A stretch of 56,957 nt of DNA, from contig JAIQFS010000036.1 in assembly GCA_020073145.1 (NCBI GenBank), positions 1 to 56,957 of the forward strand, in the 5' to 3' direction. This stretch comes from Terriglobia bacterium. Lineage in GTDB: Bacteria; Acidobacteriota; Terriglobia; Bryobacterales; Bryobacteraceae. Below the pieces are notes generated by a model that saw only the letters and a program-made list of their open reading frames with translations, had not been told where the DNA came from and made no database searches. This document shows, piece by piece, positions 30,449 through 39,115 of this stretch (positions are counted from its first letter, which is position 1; every line of letters begins with the position of its first letter). Both the position numbers and the translations under genes were made by a program.

Positions 30449-31948
30449 TCAACTACTCAGCAACGCTGTCAGAGTCCGCACATCCGGAATCTCTTCCAGT
30501 TTCCGCACGCTGGCGATGAGGGCTTGCGTTTTGACCGCGGGCCACTTGGCGAAGCGGGCTCCATCCTCGAATTTGGCGGCGACTTCATCGAAGCTCATGG
30601 GATCGGCCGGGTTGCCTTTCGCAAAATCGGCGCGCCCGGAAAGGGTGCGGCCGTCCTTCAGATGGAGATCGAGAATGCTGGTCATCTTGTCATAGCCGGC
30701 TTTCTCAGCTTCGGCGTTGACGCCGAAGCGCACGCGCTGGATCATGGCCTGCACCTCCGGCCGCCGCACCACTTCATCTTCGAACTCGCTCAGCCCGGCC
30801 TTGCCGTAGAGCAACAGCGAAGCCATGCAGAATTCCATGCTGAACTTGGCCTGGAGGGAATCCGTGGGACGGTGGTGAATGAGGGCGTTGGGCATGTTGC
30901 GGTTGGCGCCGACATCCAGGCGCTCGACTTGCGCGGCAGTGATGTGGTTCTGGCGAATGAGACGCAGCAGCGCCGACATGGCGGGATGGGTAAGGGAGCC
31001 TGACGGAAAGGGCTTGAGGGAGACACCCGGGGACGCGAACGTCCAGGGGTCGCCGAGCCGGATGGCGTTGGGATCGAATCCGCCGCCGGCCGCGTGGAAA
31101 AAGCCGTTATCCGCTTCCAGAATGCGATCGCTGGCGGTCCAGCCGAGCAACGCCAGGTCGGCGGCAACGATGCCGGATTCGGCGGCATGGCCGGCATGCA
31201 ACGGCTTGGTCATGGTGCCAAAGTTCTCGCGCAAGCCGGAGGACTGGCTGGCAGCGATGCTCAAGGCGCGGGCGCACACATCGGCATTGGCGCCGTGCAG
31301 TTTGATGGCGGCGGCCGCGGCCGCAAACGGGCCGCAGGTGCCGGTGGAATGAAAGCCGTCCTGATAATGGCGGGGCGCGATGGCTTCCGAGATCTTGCTC
31401 TCTACCTCGACGCCCAGGTGATAGGCGAGCAGAAGGTCGCGACCGGAAGCGCCCCGCGATTCCGCCACGGCCAGGGCCGCCGAGAGACAAGGGGCGGTGG
31501 GGTGGGTTAGCAGGCCGTAGACCCGGTCCGGCGCCACGGCGAGTTGCGTGTCGTCATAATCATCGGCATGAATGCCGATGCCGTTGGCAAACGCCGCGAA
31601 CCGCACCGCGGATTTCAACGGCGAGCCGGCAATCGTGGCATTTCCCCCGGCGACGCCCAAGGACTGCAGATAGGCGCGAACCAGGGCGCCGGACGCGGCG
31701 ACCGAGCCCACGAGCGTGAGGCCGAGGCCGTCGAGGATCGATTTCTTTCCGAGTTCGATCACGGCGCGGGGCAAATCGGAGAAAGGGGTGCGGACGATGA
31801 ATTCGGCGATGTGGCGGGTCAGCCCGGTGGAATTCTGCGAGGCCGGCGGTATCGGCGATTGACCCTGGACGGCCAAGGCCGCTCCGGCGCCGGCGGCCGC
31901 GAGTCGAGCCAGGTTCCGGCGGGTAACGCGGCGTTGTCCCGGCTGCAT
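30449..31948 (-). CDS. MmgE/PrpD-family protein with twin-arginine signal
   Basis: A 499-aa protein of the 2-methylcitrate dehydratase superfamily. The helical domain begins with RHIAEFIVRTPFSDLPRAVIELGKKSILDGLG; HADDYDDTQ (around residue 130) and GLLTHPTAPCLSAALAVAE follow. Family members dehydrate or isomerise 2-methylcitrate, cis-aconitate-like or itaconate-pathway substrates. The N-terminus RRVTRRNLARLAAAGAGAALA is a Tat-type signal, so this copy is probably periplasmic, which is unusual for a methylcitrate-cycle enzyme. No methylcitrate synthase or lyase gene is nearby. It is followed by the esterase gene. Confidence 0.85.
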   Translation of the reverse strand: MQPGQRRVTRRNLARLAAAGAGAALAVQGQSPIPPASQNSTGLTRHIAEFIVRTPFSDLPRAVIELGKKSILDGLGLTLVGSVAASGALVRAYLQSLGVAGGNATIAGSPLKSAVRFAAFANGIGIHADDYDDTQLAVAPDRVYGLLTHPTAPCLSAALAVAESRGASGRDLLLAYHLGVEVESKISEAIAPRHYQDGFHSTGTCGPFAAAAAAIKLHGANADVCARALSIAASQSSGLRENFGTMTKPLHAGHAAESGIVAADLALLGWTASDRILEADNGFFHAAGGGFDPNAIRLGDPWTFASPGVSLKPFPSGSLTHPAMSALLRLIRQNHITAAQVERLDVGANRNMPNALIHHRPTDSLQAKFSMEFCMASLLLYGKAGLSEFEDEVVRRPEVQAMIQRVRFGVNAEAEKAGYDKMTSILDLHLKDGRTLSGRADFAKGNPADPMSFDEVAAKFEDGARFAKWPAVKTQALIASVRKLEEIPDVRTLTALLSS

Positions 31949-31999
31949 GTTTGGCAGTATACATCGGCGGGATGGATCGGCGGCGGCTCCGCGAGAAAG

Positions 32000-32034
32000 G
32001 AAAAGGGGCCAACCCGGCGCAGGGGCAGCCCCTC
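32000..32034 (-). terminator. Candidate terminator downstream of flp
   Basis: On the minus strand GGGGC and GCCCC can pair across about 17 nt and are followed by TTTTCC. It is positioned 37 nt after the Flp stop codon. An alternative tight hairpin uses the adjacent GGGGCTGCCCC. Confidence 0.35.
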
Positions 32035-32070
32035 TCTCTGACGACTCATGGCGCCACAGCTCTGCTGGCT

Positions 32071-32247
32071 CTAGGTGACTGACTTGTCGATGATGGACGC
32101 GATCTTGGAGAATACGTTGTTGACCGTCCCGCTTAACTGCGGCATAGCTGCCACAGCCGCCACCGCCACCATGCCGGCGGCGAGAGCATACTCCACCAAA
32201 TCCTGGCCCTGGGTGTCATCCCAGAAATCCTTGAAGTAGAGCTTCAT
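32071..32247 (-). CDS. flp: Flp/Fap type IVb pilin
   Basis: A 58-aa prepilin, the structural subunit of the Tad pilus. A short basic/acidic leader (MKLYFKDFWDDTQG) ends at Gly14, followed by QDLVEYALAAG: the prepilin peptidase site with Glu+5 and Tyr+6 diagnostic of Flp pilins. A hydrophobic helix (VEYALAAGMVAVAAVAAM) follows. An AGGAGG ribosome site lies 4 nt before ATG 32247 (ATG 32250 also possible). It lies 130 nt downstream of the cpaE stop, with an AT-rich region between that probably holds its own promoter, as expected for an abundant subunit. The processing peptidase (TadV/CpaA) is not in this window. Confidence 0.92.
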   Translation of the reverse strand: MKLYFKDFWDDTQGQDLVEYALAAGMVAVAAVAAMPQLSGTVNNVFSKIASIIDKSVT

Positions 32248-32376
32248 CATGCCTCCTGTCTGATTCGTTGAGAGGGAATCCTTACGTCTTCGAAGTTAGC
32301 AGCAAAGGCGCCTGCGGCCTATCCGCGAAATTACGGAGTTACGAGTCTGATTTACATTACTTTACAATTCAGCCGG

Positions 32377-33588
32377 TCACGCCCGCGCGGGCAGCAGGCC
32401 GAACAGCGAAGTCCGTTTCTTGGGGGCGTTCTCGGTGCCCAGGAGGCGTTCCGCCAAGAGGTGGATACTGCGGCCATAGTGCGAGCCGGGGGCCACGGGC
32501 TTGCCCTCCAGCACGCCCCGCTGGACGGCATCGTAGTCGTTGCTCAACAAGGCGTAAGGCGCCAGCTTGAGGGCGGTTTCCACATCCTCGCGTTTGAGGC
32601 CGGTGGCGGGCGTATAGCGCGTCACCAGCAGCTTGAGCTTCTGGCGTTCCAGGCCGCTCTGCTCCAGGCATTCGAGCGAGCGCCGGGTGGCATGCAAGGC
32701 CGACAGCTCATTGGTAGTCACCAGCAGGAGTTCGTCCACTAGCGGCACGAAATCCGAACCCACGGCGCCCACCCCCGGCAGGTCCAGCACGATGCGCGGG
32801 TAGTGTTCCCGCCAGTAACAGATCAACTCCATGGCCGCCGGCCGGTCAATGGGCACCGGGGTGGCGGCGTTTTCGGGAGCGGTCAGCACATCGATCCCCT
32901 GACAGGGAGTGACGAGGCGGCCCCAGAGATCCGCGTCCAGGCGCAAGCAGTCTCGGACCGCGTCGCCCAGGTGGTAGGAAGACCGCATTTTCAGCAAGAA
33001 GGCGATGCTGCCGGTGATGCAATCGACATCCACCAGCAGCACCGGGCCGGCGCCGCCGCGCTTCATCTCGATGGCGAGGTGCGCCGCCAGCGTGCTGGCG
33101 CCGCAACCTGGCTTTCCCGGCATCACCCCATAGACCGTGGCCGCGTGGGCCTGCTCGGCCGGGGCCCGCAGACGCGCCAGGCGCTCGAGGACCGCCCGGA
33201 CCTGTTCGGCGGAGGCCTCGGAGACAAATTCGCAAGCTCCCCGGCGCAGGCAGCGCAAGATGAGATCCGCATCGTTATGCGGGTTCAACGCCACCACCGG
33301 CACGGCCGGGGCCGCTTCGCCGATCAACAGCAGCGCCTGGTCCTGGTTGGAAGCCACGTCCAGAAAGCAGATGTTGCACCCCTGCTGCGCCGCCAGACCA
33401 GCGATCGAACCCGGACGCGGATACTCGGAGAGCGGGCAGACGTCGGTGAAGCCCAGTTCGCGCAGAGCCGACCGAACCAGGCGAGACATCTCGGGGTGAG
33501 GGCAGACGATCAGCGGTTTCCAACGAAGCGATGTGGACTGTGCGCCCGTCTGTGCCATGCCGGCGGAGGTTTCCCTATTAGCTCCCAT
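32377..33588 (-). CDS. cpaE: Pilus localisation ATPase, CpaE/TadZ
   Basis: A 403-aa protein with an N-terminal receiver-like domain (about 25-140; LIVCPHPEMSRLVRSAL, FLDVASNQDQALLL) and a MinD/ParA-like domain (150-390). The deviant P-loop reads GKPGCGAST: the signature Lys is kept but the second Lys of KGGxGKT is Ala, as in atypical TadZ proteins. ILLVDVDCITGSI is the Walker A' region and IVLDLPGVG is Walker B. It positions the Tad machine at a site in the cell. It heads the minus arm just before flp, with tadG and two tadE genes upstream on the same strand. Confidence 0.88.
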   Translation of the reverse strand: MGANRETSAGMAQTGAQSTSLRWKPLIVCPHPEMSRLVRSALRELGFTDVCPLSEYPRPGSIAGLAAQQGCNICFLDVASNQDQALLLIGEAAPAVPVVALNPHNDADLILRCLRRGACEFVSEASAEQVRAVLERLARLRAPAEQAHAATVYGVMPGKPGCGASTLAAHLAIEMKRGGAGPVLLVDVDCITGSIAFLLKMRSSYHLGDAVRDCLRLDADLWGRLVTPCQGIDVLTAPENAATPVPIDRPAAMELICYWREHYPRIVLDLPGVGAVGSDFVPLVDELLLVTTNELSALHATRRSLECLEQSGLERQKLKLLVTRYTPATGLKREDVETALKLAPYALLSNDYDAVQRGVLEGKPVAPGSHYGRSIHLLAERLLGTENAPKKRTSLFGLLPARA

Positions 33589-33630
33589 CGGCGGACCGGA
33601 GTGAAACCCTTAGATCGGCAGGCTGCCTCG

Positions 33631-34986
33631 TCATTGCGCCAGACGAAGCACCTCCGAGGCCACCCGCGTGAAGGCGTCGTTGAGCTGGGAGGCGTCCCCC
33701 GCGAACTCGTACTTGCCGGCAGCTCCCGCGGCGACCGGATTGGGGGTCAGGGACGGATCGTTGGCCATGCGCTTCAGCAGAACCGTATCCACGCCGGCTC
33801 CGAGCCCGATGGTGAAAATGACGACGCCCGGCAGAGACCGGTTGGCCTGCAGCGGATCCGGATCCCCGCGCCGCACTCGCAAGGCCGCATGATCGGTGGC
33901 GTTGGTCGAGAAGTTGTCGACGTTCGAGGAGCTCGACACTTTGAGGCCGGCCCCGCTGTAGGTGACGCTCTTGTAGCTGGTGGCGGTCAGCGAATTTCCC
34001 CAGTGATCGGTGAGGGGCGCGTACTGCAGATCGGTGACCGCGGGGAAGGCGCAATGGGACGTGCCCGCGATCACCGTGGGCGTGAGCGAGGTCAAATCAT
34101 AGAGGCCGTTGGGGCCGTCGGTGAGGACTCCAGTCAACCCGAGGGCGGGCTTGGGGAGGCACGTGTTGGGATTCACCTTGATCGGGAAATCCTCGCTAAT
34201 GGCCGTGGGCAACCCGTCGGTGAACACCACCATGGCATTCAACGCGCCCGGCTGGTTCAGGGCCACCATCTCCTTGTAGCCTTGCCAGATGGCGTGGGAG
34301 GTATTGGTATTGTCGCGACAAGTGACGGCGTTCAGAGTGGACTCCACGCTGGTCTTGAAGGTGGTGGACAAGGGAGACTCCACCCGGACGCTGGTGGCGA
34401 ACGTAATCAATCCCAGGTTATCGCGCCCTTCGGCGAACTTGTCGACGAAGTTGACGGCCGCGGCCTTGAGCGGGGCGCACGCGCCGCTGGTTTGCAACGA
34501 ACCGGAACGATCCATGACGATCATGATATTGGCGTCGCGCCGGGTGGCCTTGGAGTGGGTGGACACCGCGGTGCTGGTGGAGCGGAAGATGCGCAGGAAG
34601 ACCAGCGGCAGATCCACGCTCGCGGTGGTCGTCACGGAACGGAGATACTGCGAGTCGGTGGCTGCCACGCTGTTGACTTGCAGGTTGGTGCTCCACAGAT
34701 ACCCGGAAGGAAAATTCGCGTGCAAGTAGGAGTTGGCGGTGGCTTCCGCATTGGCACGCTGCGTGGCATCGTCGGTGCCGCGGCTGAGCGCACGCGCGCC
34801 CGCCAGGGCCGCGCCGTCGGAGGCGGCCGACAATTGGGACTGGGTCAGATACATCATGCCGACGTCGACGGCCAGTCCCGCCGCGGGAACCAGAATCAAG
34901 AACAGCATCAGGGCGCCGAAAATCAGCGCGTACCCCTTTCGGCCGCGCTCCTCGGGCGGTTTCCGTTCACAACAGGAGCCGGACAT
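33631..34986 (-). CDS. tadG: TadG-like pseudopilin with von Willebrand A domain
   Basis: A 451-aa protein. The N-terminal TadE/G segment (GYALIFGALMLFLILVPAAGLAVDVGMMYLTQSQLSAASDGAALAGA) forms one membrane helix with prepilin character. A vWA domain from about 155 shows the MIDAS DRSGS (in IMIVMDRSGSLQ) and the second metal loop in VVFTDGLP. TadG proteins are minor components or anchors of the Tad secretion apparatus. The start overlaps the end of the next upstream gene by 20 nt, giving coupling. The gene ends 42 nt before cpaE. Confidence 0.85.
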   Translation of the reverse strand: MSGSCCERKPPEERGRKGYALIFGALMLFLILVPAAGLAVDVGMMYLTQSQLSAASDGAALAGARALSRGTDDATQRANAEATANSYLHANFPSGYLWSTNLQVNSVAATDSQYLRSVTTTASVDLPLVFLRIFRSTSTAVSTHSKATRRDANIMIVMDRSGSLQTSGACAPLKAAAVNFVDKFAEGRDNLGLITFATSVRVESPLSTTFKTSVESTLNAVTCRDNTNTSHAIWQGYKEMVALNQPGALNAMVVFTDGLPTAISEDFPIKVNPNTCLPKPALGLTGVLTDGPNGLYDLTSLTPTVIAGTSHCAFPAVTDLQYAPLTDHWGNSLTATSYKSVTYSGAGLKVSSSSNVDNFSTNATDHAALRVRRGDPDPLQANRSLPGVVIFTIGLGAGVDTVLLKRMANDPSLTPNPVAAGAAGKYEFAGDASQLNDAFTRVASEVLRLAQ

Positions 34987-35611
34987 AATAACCTCCTCCC
35001 GGTGACCCGAGGTAGGCCAGGCTGATCTCGGGCATGGAGAAATACCCTTCCGTCACGTACGCCGACTGCCCCTGCGCGAGCGTAAGCACCGCGTCAAACC
35101 CGTGGGCGATCAGCGACGGCTGCTTGCAGTAGTTGGCGGAGCTGATGTTCCCCTCCGCATCGATGTAGGAGCCGGGCGGCGTGCCGAAGGCGCTGGCCCG
35201 CAGGCCGGCATTGCCGATCACCAGGCGCTGCGCGAACACGGTCTGGTTCAGGTTGGGGCAGGTAGGCACCCCAGCGGCATTGCAGTCGGTCTGGTAGACC
35301 CTCACCACGCGCGAGAGCACCAGCACGCCGGTCCCGCCGGCGGTGAGGCTGAAATCGCGGCTGAGGGTGCGGGCGATGGCCTGGGTGCCGGGGAGCGAGA
35401 AGTCGGTGCCCAGGGCATACATGTGGGCCACATCCCGGGTGAGCTGCAGTCCTGCCAAGGTGCGCCCGAGGCGCACGCCGAGCCCGGTCACTCCGAGCAG
35501 AATGGGGACCGCCACCGAAACCATGAGCGCCATTTCGATCATGACGCTGCCGCGCGCGCGGCGCGGCGGGCGCCGGAGGGGCACGCCGTTACCGGGGAGG
35601 AGGACCGCCAA
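34967..35611 (-). CDS. TadE/TadF-like pseudopilin
   Basis: A 214-aa protein with an Arg-rich leader (RRPPRRARGS) and then VMIEMALMVSVAVPILLGVTGL, the TadE-type hydrophobic stretch with Glu at +5 following Gly-Ser. The rest is a periplasmic beta-rich domain. It overlaps tadG at its 3' end (20 nt) and the upstream TadE gene at its 5' end (23 nt), a sign of tight coupling. It would act as a minor pseudopilin in Flp pilus assembly. Confidence 0.8.
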   Translation of the reverse strand: MAVLLPGNGVPLRRPPRRARGSVMIEMALMVSVAVPILLGVTGLGVRLGRTLAGLQLTRDVAHMYALGTDFSLPGTQAIARTLSRDFSLTAGGTGVLVLSRVVRVYQTDCNAAGVPTCPNLNQTVFAQRLVIGNAGLRASAFGTPPGSYIDAEGNISSANYCKQPSLIAHGFDAVLTLAQGQSAYVTEGYFSMPEISLAYLGSPGGGYYVRLLL

Positions 35612-36083
35612 GGGGAGACGCCTCCATCACGTCCGCCGACGCCACCGAGAACTGCAGCGGCGTCTTGCTGCGCAGCAGCGGCACCATCCAGGCCCACGAC
35701 AGGCCCGTCGCGGAAACCACCACGATGTTGCCGCCGGCGTTGCTTCCGGGCCCGGTGACGAGCGCCAGGCTCACGGGGTCGTAGTACTGAATCTGGACCC
35801 GGTTCATGCCGTTGTGATCGGGGCTGAGCGCGTCCAGCAACCCGACCGAGTACAAACGCACTGTGGTCTTGATGGAATCGTCGTGTCCCAGACCGGGCAT
35901 GGTCTGGCTGGTCACGGCGTATCGCACTCCCTGGCGGACCGCCCAAGACGCAGTGTTCTTGATGAAGATCGCAAAGGAGACGTCGAGGATGCCCCACAAT
36001 AAGGCCAGCAGGGGGAGCGTGACCAGCGCGCCTTCCACCAGCACGCTGCCCCGCCTCCGGCCGTTCCGGGAATGGAGACGCAT
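35589..36083 (-). CDS. tadE: TadE-like pseudopilin
   Basis: A 164-aa protein beginning RLHSRNGRRRGSVLVEGALVTLPLLALLWGILDVSFAIFIKN, which fits the TadE Pfam signature (R-G-S-x-x-V-E-x-A hydrophobic). The periplasmic part is short and rich in polar residues. It is the first pseudopilin gene of the minus arm and overlaps the second. It is predicted to be a minor pilus component processed by the same peptidase as Flp. Confidence 0.85.
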   Translation of the reverse strand: MRLHSRNGRRRGSVLVEGALVTLPLLALLWGILDVSFAIFIKNTASWAVRQGVRYAVTSQTMPGLGHDDSIKTTVRLYSVGLLDALSPDHNGMNRVQIQYYDPVSLALVTGPGSNAGGNIVVVSATGLSWAWMVPLLRSKTPLQFSVASADVMEASPLGGPPPR

Positions 36084-36182
36084 CGGGACCTCGCGTCTCT
36101 ACTTATCGAACCCGGACCCGGCGGGCGAGAGCCGCTGGGCTCTTAGTTCCGACCGAAAAATGCAGCAAGTCCGGCGCCGCGG

Positions 36183-36467
36183 TCACCGCAGGGAAGGACC
36201 CAGCCAGCCCGCGGCCAGATTCCAGGCCACGCAGGCCGCAAACAGCAGGTTGATGCGCCGCAGCAAGCGGTGGCGGCGGCTGTGCCAGGCCCAGAGCGCC
36301 GGGGCCAGGCCCAACGCTTTGGCGGCGGCCAACCCCCACACGGGTTGCGCACCCCAAGCCAGCGCCCACCCCATCAGGGGGTTGGCTTCGGCCACGCCGC
36401 GGTGCAGGAACCACAGCGTGGTTACGGCGTCCAACACCTGCAGTCCGGCGAATTGACAGAGCAGCAC
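36183..36467 (-). CDS. DUF5658 membrane protein
   Basis: A 94-aa protein with three or four hydrophobic segments and the DUF5658 pattern LDAVTTLWFLHRGVAEANPLM. I place the start at GTG 36467 because AGGAG lies 5-6 nt upstream; a GTG at 36488 is in frame but has no such site. The function of DUF5658 is unknown. It lies between the two arms of the Tad locus, 100 nt upstream of tadE on the same strand, so it may share that operon. Confidence 0.7.
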   Translation of the reverse strand: MLLCQFAGLQVLDAVTTLWFLHRGVAEANPLMGWALAWGAQPVWGLAAAKALGLAPALWAWHSRRHRLLRRINLLFAACVAWNLAAGWLGPSLR

Positions 36468-36580
36468 GGGTTCTCCTACAGCCTTCACCCTACGGTTCCG
36501 GCAACGCCGGGACTATAGTACGAGTCCTGGTACCCCGTTCCAAGCCCCGGCCCGGCGGGCCGATCTGTTCAGTAGGACCC

Positions 36581-38137
36581 ATGCCTGACTGGCGGACTCG
36601 CATCCGGAGGGCGGCACTCACGCTCGTCACCCCCTCGCTCGCGGACCTGTTTTTTGTGGCCCTGCTGGTGGTGGCCTTCGGACGCCCCCTGACGCTGCAG
36701 GCGTTGCTGGCCGATGGGGATACCGGATGGCATATCCGCACCGGAGACTTCATCCTCCAGGCGAGGGCCGTGCCCGTCCACGACCTGTTCTCGTTCTCCC
36801 GGCCGGACGCGCCCTGGTTCTCGTGGGAGTGGCTGTCGGATGTCCTGTTCGCGCTCGGCCACCGGTGGCAGGGGTTGTCCGGCGTAGCCGGTCTGTCGGC
36901 CGCGGTCCTGTGCCTGGCGGCCACCTGTCTCTTGTGCTGGCTGCTGCGGCGCGGGGCGGGATTCTGGCTGGCCGCGGCCGTGACCCTGACGGTGATCAAC
37001 GCCTCCAGCGTGCATTACCTGGCCCGGCCGCACATCTTCTCGCTGCTCGGCTTCACGCTGGGGCTCTGGATCGTGGACGAGGACCGGCGGCGGCCCGGCT
37101 GGCGGCTGTGGTTGCTGGTCCCGCTGACCGCGGTGTGGGCCAATCTGCACGGCGCTTTCGTGGCCTGGCTGGCCACCCTCCTGGTGCTGGTGGCGGCCAG
37201 CGCGGCGGAGCGCAACCGCGCGGCCGTGCGCCGCTATGGCTGGCTGTGGGGACTGTCGGCCGCGGCCACGCTGCTGAACCCCTACGGATGGCGGCTGCAT
37301 CAGCACATCGCCAGCTACCTGGGGTCGTCGTGGATTCTCGACAACGTGCAGGAGCTTCAATCCCCCAGCATTCGGTCGGAGAATATGGTCGTGTTTGCCG
37401 GCCTGCTGCTGGCCGGGGTGGCGTTGGCCTCGCGCACCCTGGCCCGCCGCCAGTGGTTCGAAGGAGGGCTGGTGCTGGTGTGGGGGCTGGCTGCTCTGCG
37501 CTCGGCCCGCCATATCCCCCTGTTCGCCATTGCGGCCGCGCCCGTGGTGGCGGCCGAGTGCGCCTCCTGGTGGAGCGCCTGGAGCGCGCGCGCCCCCGCC
37601 CGCTCGGCGGCCGCCCTGTTCTGGCAAGCCGGCCAGGATCTCGGCCGCGCCCCCCGCCTGAGTGTGTGGGCGCCGCTGCTGGGCGGCTTGGTCTTATCGT
37701 TCTCGCTGGCGCATACGCAGCTGGGCGACTTCCCCGAGATCCGCTTCCCGGTAGCCGCGGTGGCCCGCAACCTCGACCGCCTGACCCCCTCCCCGACGCC
37801 TGCGCCGCGCATCCTGACCTCCGACCAATGGGGCGACTACCTGATCTTCCGCTTCTATCCAAGGCAGCGCGTCTTCTTCGACGGACGCAGCGATTTTTAC
37901 GGCCCGGCCCTCGGCCGCGACTACCAGATCCTGTTAACCGCCGCCCGCCCATGGCCGGAGGTGTTGGCCCGCTACCGCTTCGATGTCGCACTGCTGCCGC
38001 TCGATTGGCCGCTCGCGAGCGTGCTCGAACGGGATCCGGAATGGCAATTGGTGTACCGGGACAAAATGGCTGCGTTGCTGGTGCGGCGGCCGGCGGGGCT
38101 AAAGGACCTGTGCCAACCGGCCGATGGGAAGGATTAG
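36581..38137 (+). CDS. Polytopic membrane protein, GT-C-like
   Basis: A 518-aa protein with about ten transmembrane helices. The first periplasmic loop contains GDTGWHIRTGDFILQ, the acidic D-x-D/W-H type motif seen in GT-C glycosyltransferase-like proteins of Acidobacteriota. A soluble C-terminal domain (about 400-518) has DQWGDYLIFRFYPRQRVFFDGRSDFYG, also typical of that group. Donor and acceptor are unknown. It stands at the head of the plus arm of the Tad locus, 9 nt before cpaB, so it is probably in the pilus operon and could glycosylate pilin. That is inference from position. Confidence 0.7.
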   Translation: MPDWRTRIRRAALTLVTPSLADLFFVALLVVAFGRPLTLQALLADGDTGWHIRTGDFILQARAVPVHDLFSFSRPDAPWFSWEWLSDVLFALGHRWQGLSGVAGLSAAVLCLAATCLLCWLLRRGAGFWLAAAVTLTVINASSVHYLARPHIFSLLGFTLGLWIVDEDRRRPGWRLWLLVPLTAVWANLHGAFVAWLATLLVLVAASAAERNRAAVRRYGWLWGLSAAATLLNPYGWRLHQHIASYLGSSWILDNVQELQSPSIRSENMVVFAGLLLAGVALASRTLARRQWFEGGLVLVWGLAALRSARHIPLFAIAAAPVVAAECASWWSAWSARAPARSAAALFWQAGQDLGRAPRLSVWAPLLGGLVLSFSLAHTQLGDFPEIRFPVAAVARNLDRLTPSPTPAPRILTSDQWGDYLIFRFYPRQRVFFDGRSDFYGPALGRDYQILLTAARPWPEVLARYRFDVALLPLDWPLASVLERDPEWQLVYRDKMAALLVRRPAGLKDLCQPADGKD

Positions 38138-38146
38138 GCGGAAAAG

Positions 38147-39115
38147 ATGCGACTCGATCGACGGTTCGTCATTGTAGTCGGGCTCAGCCTGGTCTGGGCC
38201 TTCGTGGTCTCGGTGGTGTTCTACCGCGCGGCCTCGAGCGCCGGTAAGAAACGGCCGTGGCAGGCCGAAAAGCCGCTGGTGGTGGCGGTCGGGGCCCTGC
38301 CGATGGGGGCGGTGATCACCCCGCAGTCGGTCAAACTCACCAGCGTGCCGGAGAAGCTGTTCCCGCATGGCGCGTTCTCGCGCACCGAAGAGGTGCTCGA
38401 CCGTCCGGTGATGAGCCCCATCCAGCCGGACGAGCCGGTGGTGGAAGCGCGGCTGGCGGTGCGCGGCTCCGGCGGCGGAGTGGCGCCGCTGATTCCTCCG
38501 GGCATGCGCGCCCTGGCGGTGCGGGTCAACGACGTGGTGGGGGTGGCCGGGTTCGTGCTGCCGGGGATGCGCGTGGACGTGCTGGTGACCGGCCGTCCGC
38601 CGGGGCGCGACGACACGGTCACGACGACGGTCTTGCAGAATATCGCCGTGCTGTCGGCCGGAAAGACCATTCAGGTGGACGCCAAGAGCCAGTCGATCAG
38701 CACGCCGGTGGTGACCCTGCTGGTGAATCCGGCGCAGGCCGAAGTCCTGACGCTGGCGAATAACGAGGGGCGGATTCAGCTGGTGTTGCGCAACTCGACC
38801 GACCAAGGCACGGCCAAACCCCCGGGCCACGATCTGCGCGAGATGTACGCGCTCGACCGCGGCAACGCCGCCGCCCCGGCGGCCAGCCGGCCGCGGCAAC
38901 GCGCCTCCTCGCGTCCGCAGGTCGCGCCGGCGGCTGTGCCCCTGGCGGCTCCGCCGCCGCCCGAACGCGTGCTGGTGATTCGCGGGAATCTGAAGACCGA
39001 GGAGACGGTAGAACCCGAACGGGACGCCGCACCGGCCCCGGCGGCGGCAGTGTTTGCGGAGCAAGAGCCCGCGCCGCCGGCGAGCCCGGAGGCCGACCAG
39101 GAGCAACCGCAATGA
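38147..39115 (+). CDS. cpaB: Flp pilus assembly protein CpaB/RcpC
   Basis: A 322-aa protein with an N-terminal membrane anchor (FVIVVGLSLVWAFVVSVVFYRAA) and then a SAF domain (LVVAVGALPMGAVITPQSVKLTSVP, about 43-110). A RcpC-type beta domain follows (PPGMRALAVRVNDVVGVAGFVLPGMRVDVLVT, about 115-220). The C-terminal 80 residues are a low-complexity Pro/Ala-rich tail. CpaB works with the secretin in the periplasm. It overlaps cpaC by 4 nt (ATGA). Confidence 0.9.
   Translation: MRLDRRFVIVVGLSLVWAFVVSVVFYRAASSAGKKRPWQAEKPLVVAVGALPMGAVITPQSVKLTSVPEKLFPHGAFSRTEEVLDRPVMSPIQPDEPVVEARLAVRGSGGGVAPLIPPGMRALAVRVNDVVGVAGFVLPGMRVDVLVTGRPPGRDDTVTTTVLQNIAVLSAGKTIQVDAKSQSISTPVVTLLVNPAQAEVLTLANNEGRIQLVLRNSTDQGTAKPPGHDLREMYALDRGNAAAPAASRPRQRASSRPQVAPAAVPLAAPPPPERVLVIRGNLKTEETVEPERDAAPAPAAAVFAEQEPAPPASPEADQEQPQ

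Noticed and set aside
32803-35025. A 740-codon plus-strand frame opposite cpaE and tadG
   Set aside because: It is antisense to recognised pilus genes, has no coherent domain, and is rich in Gly, Arg and His.
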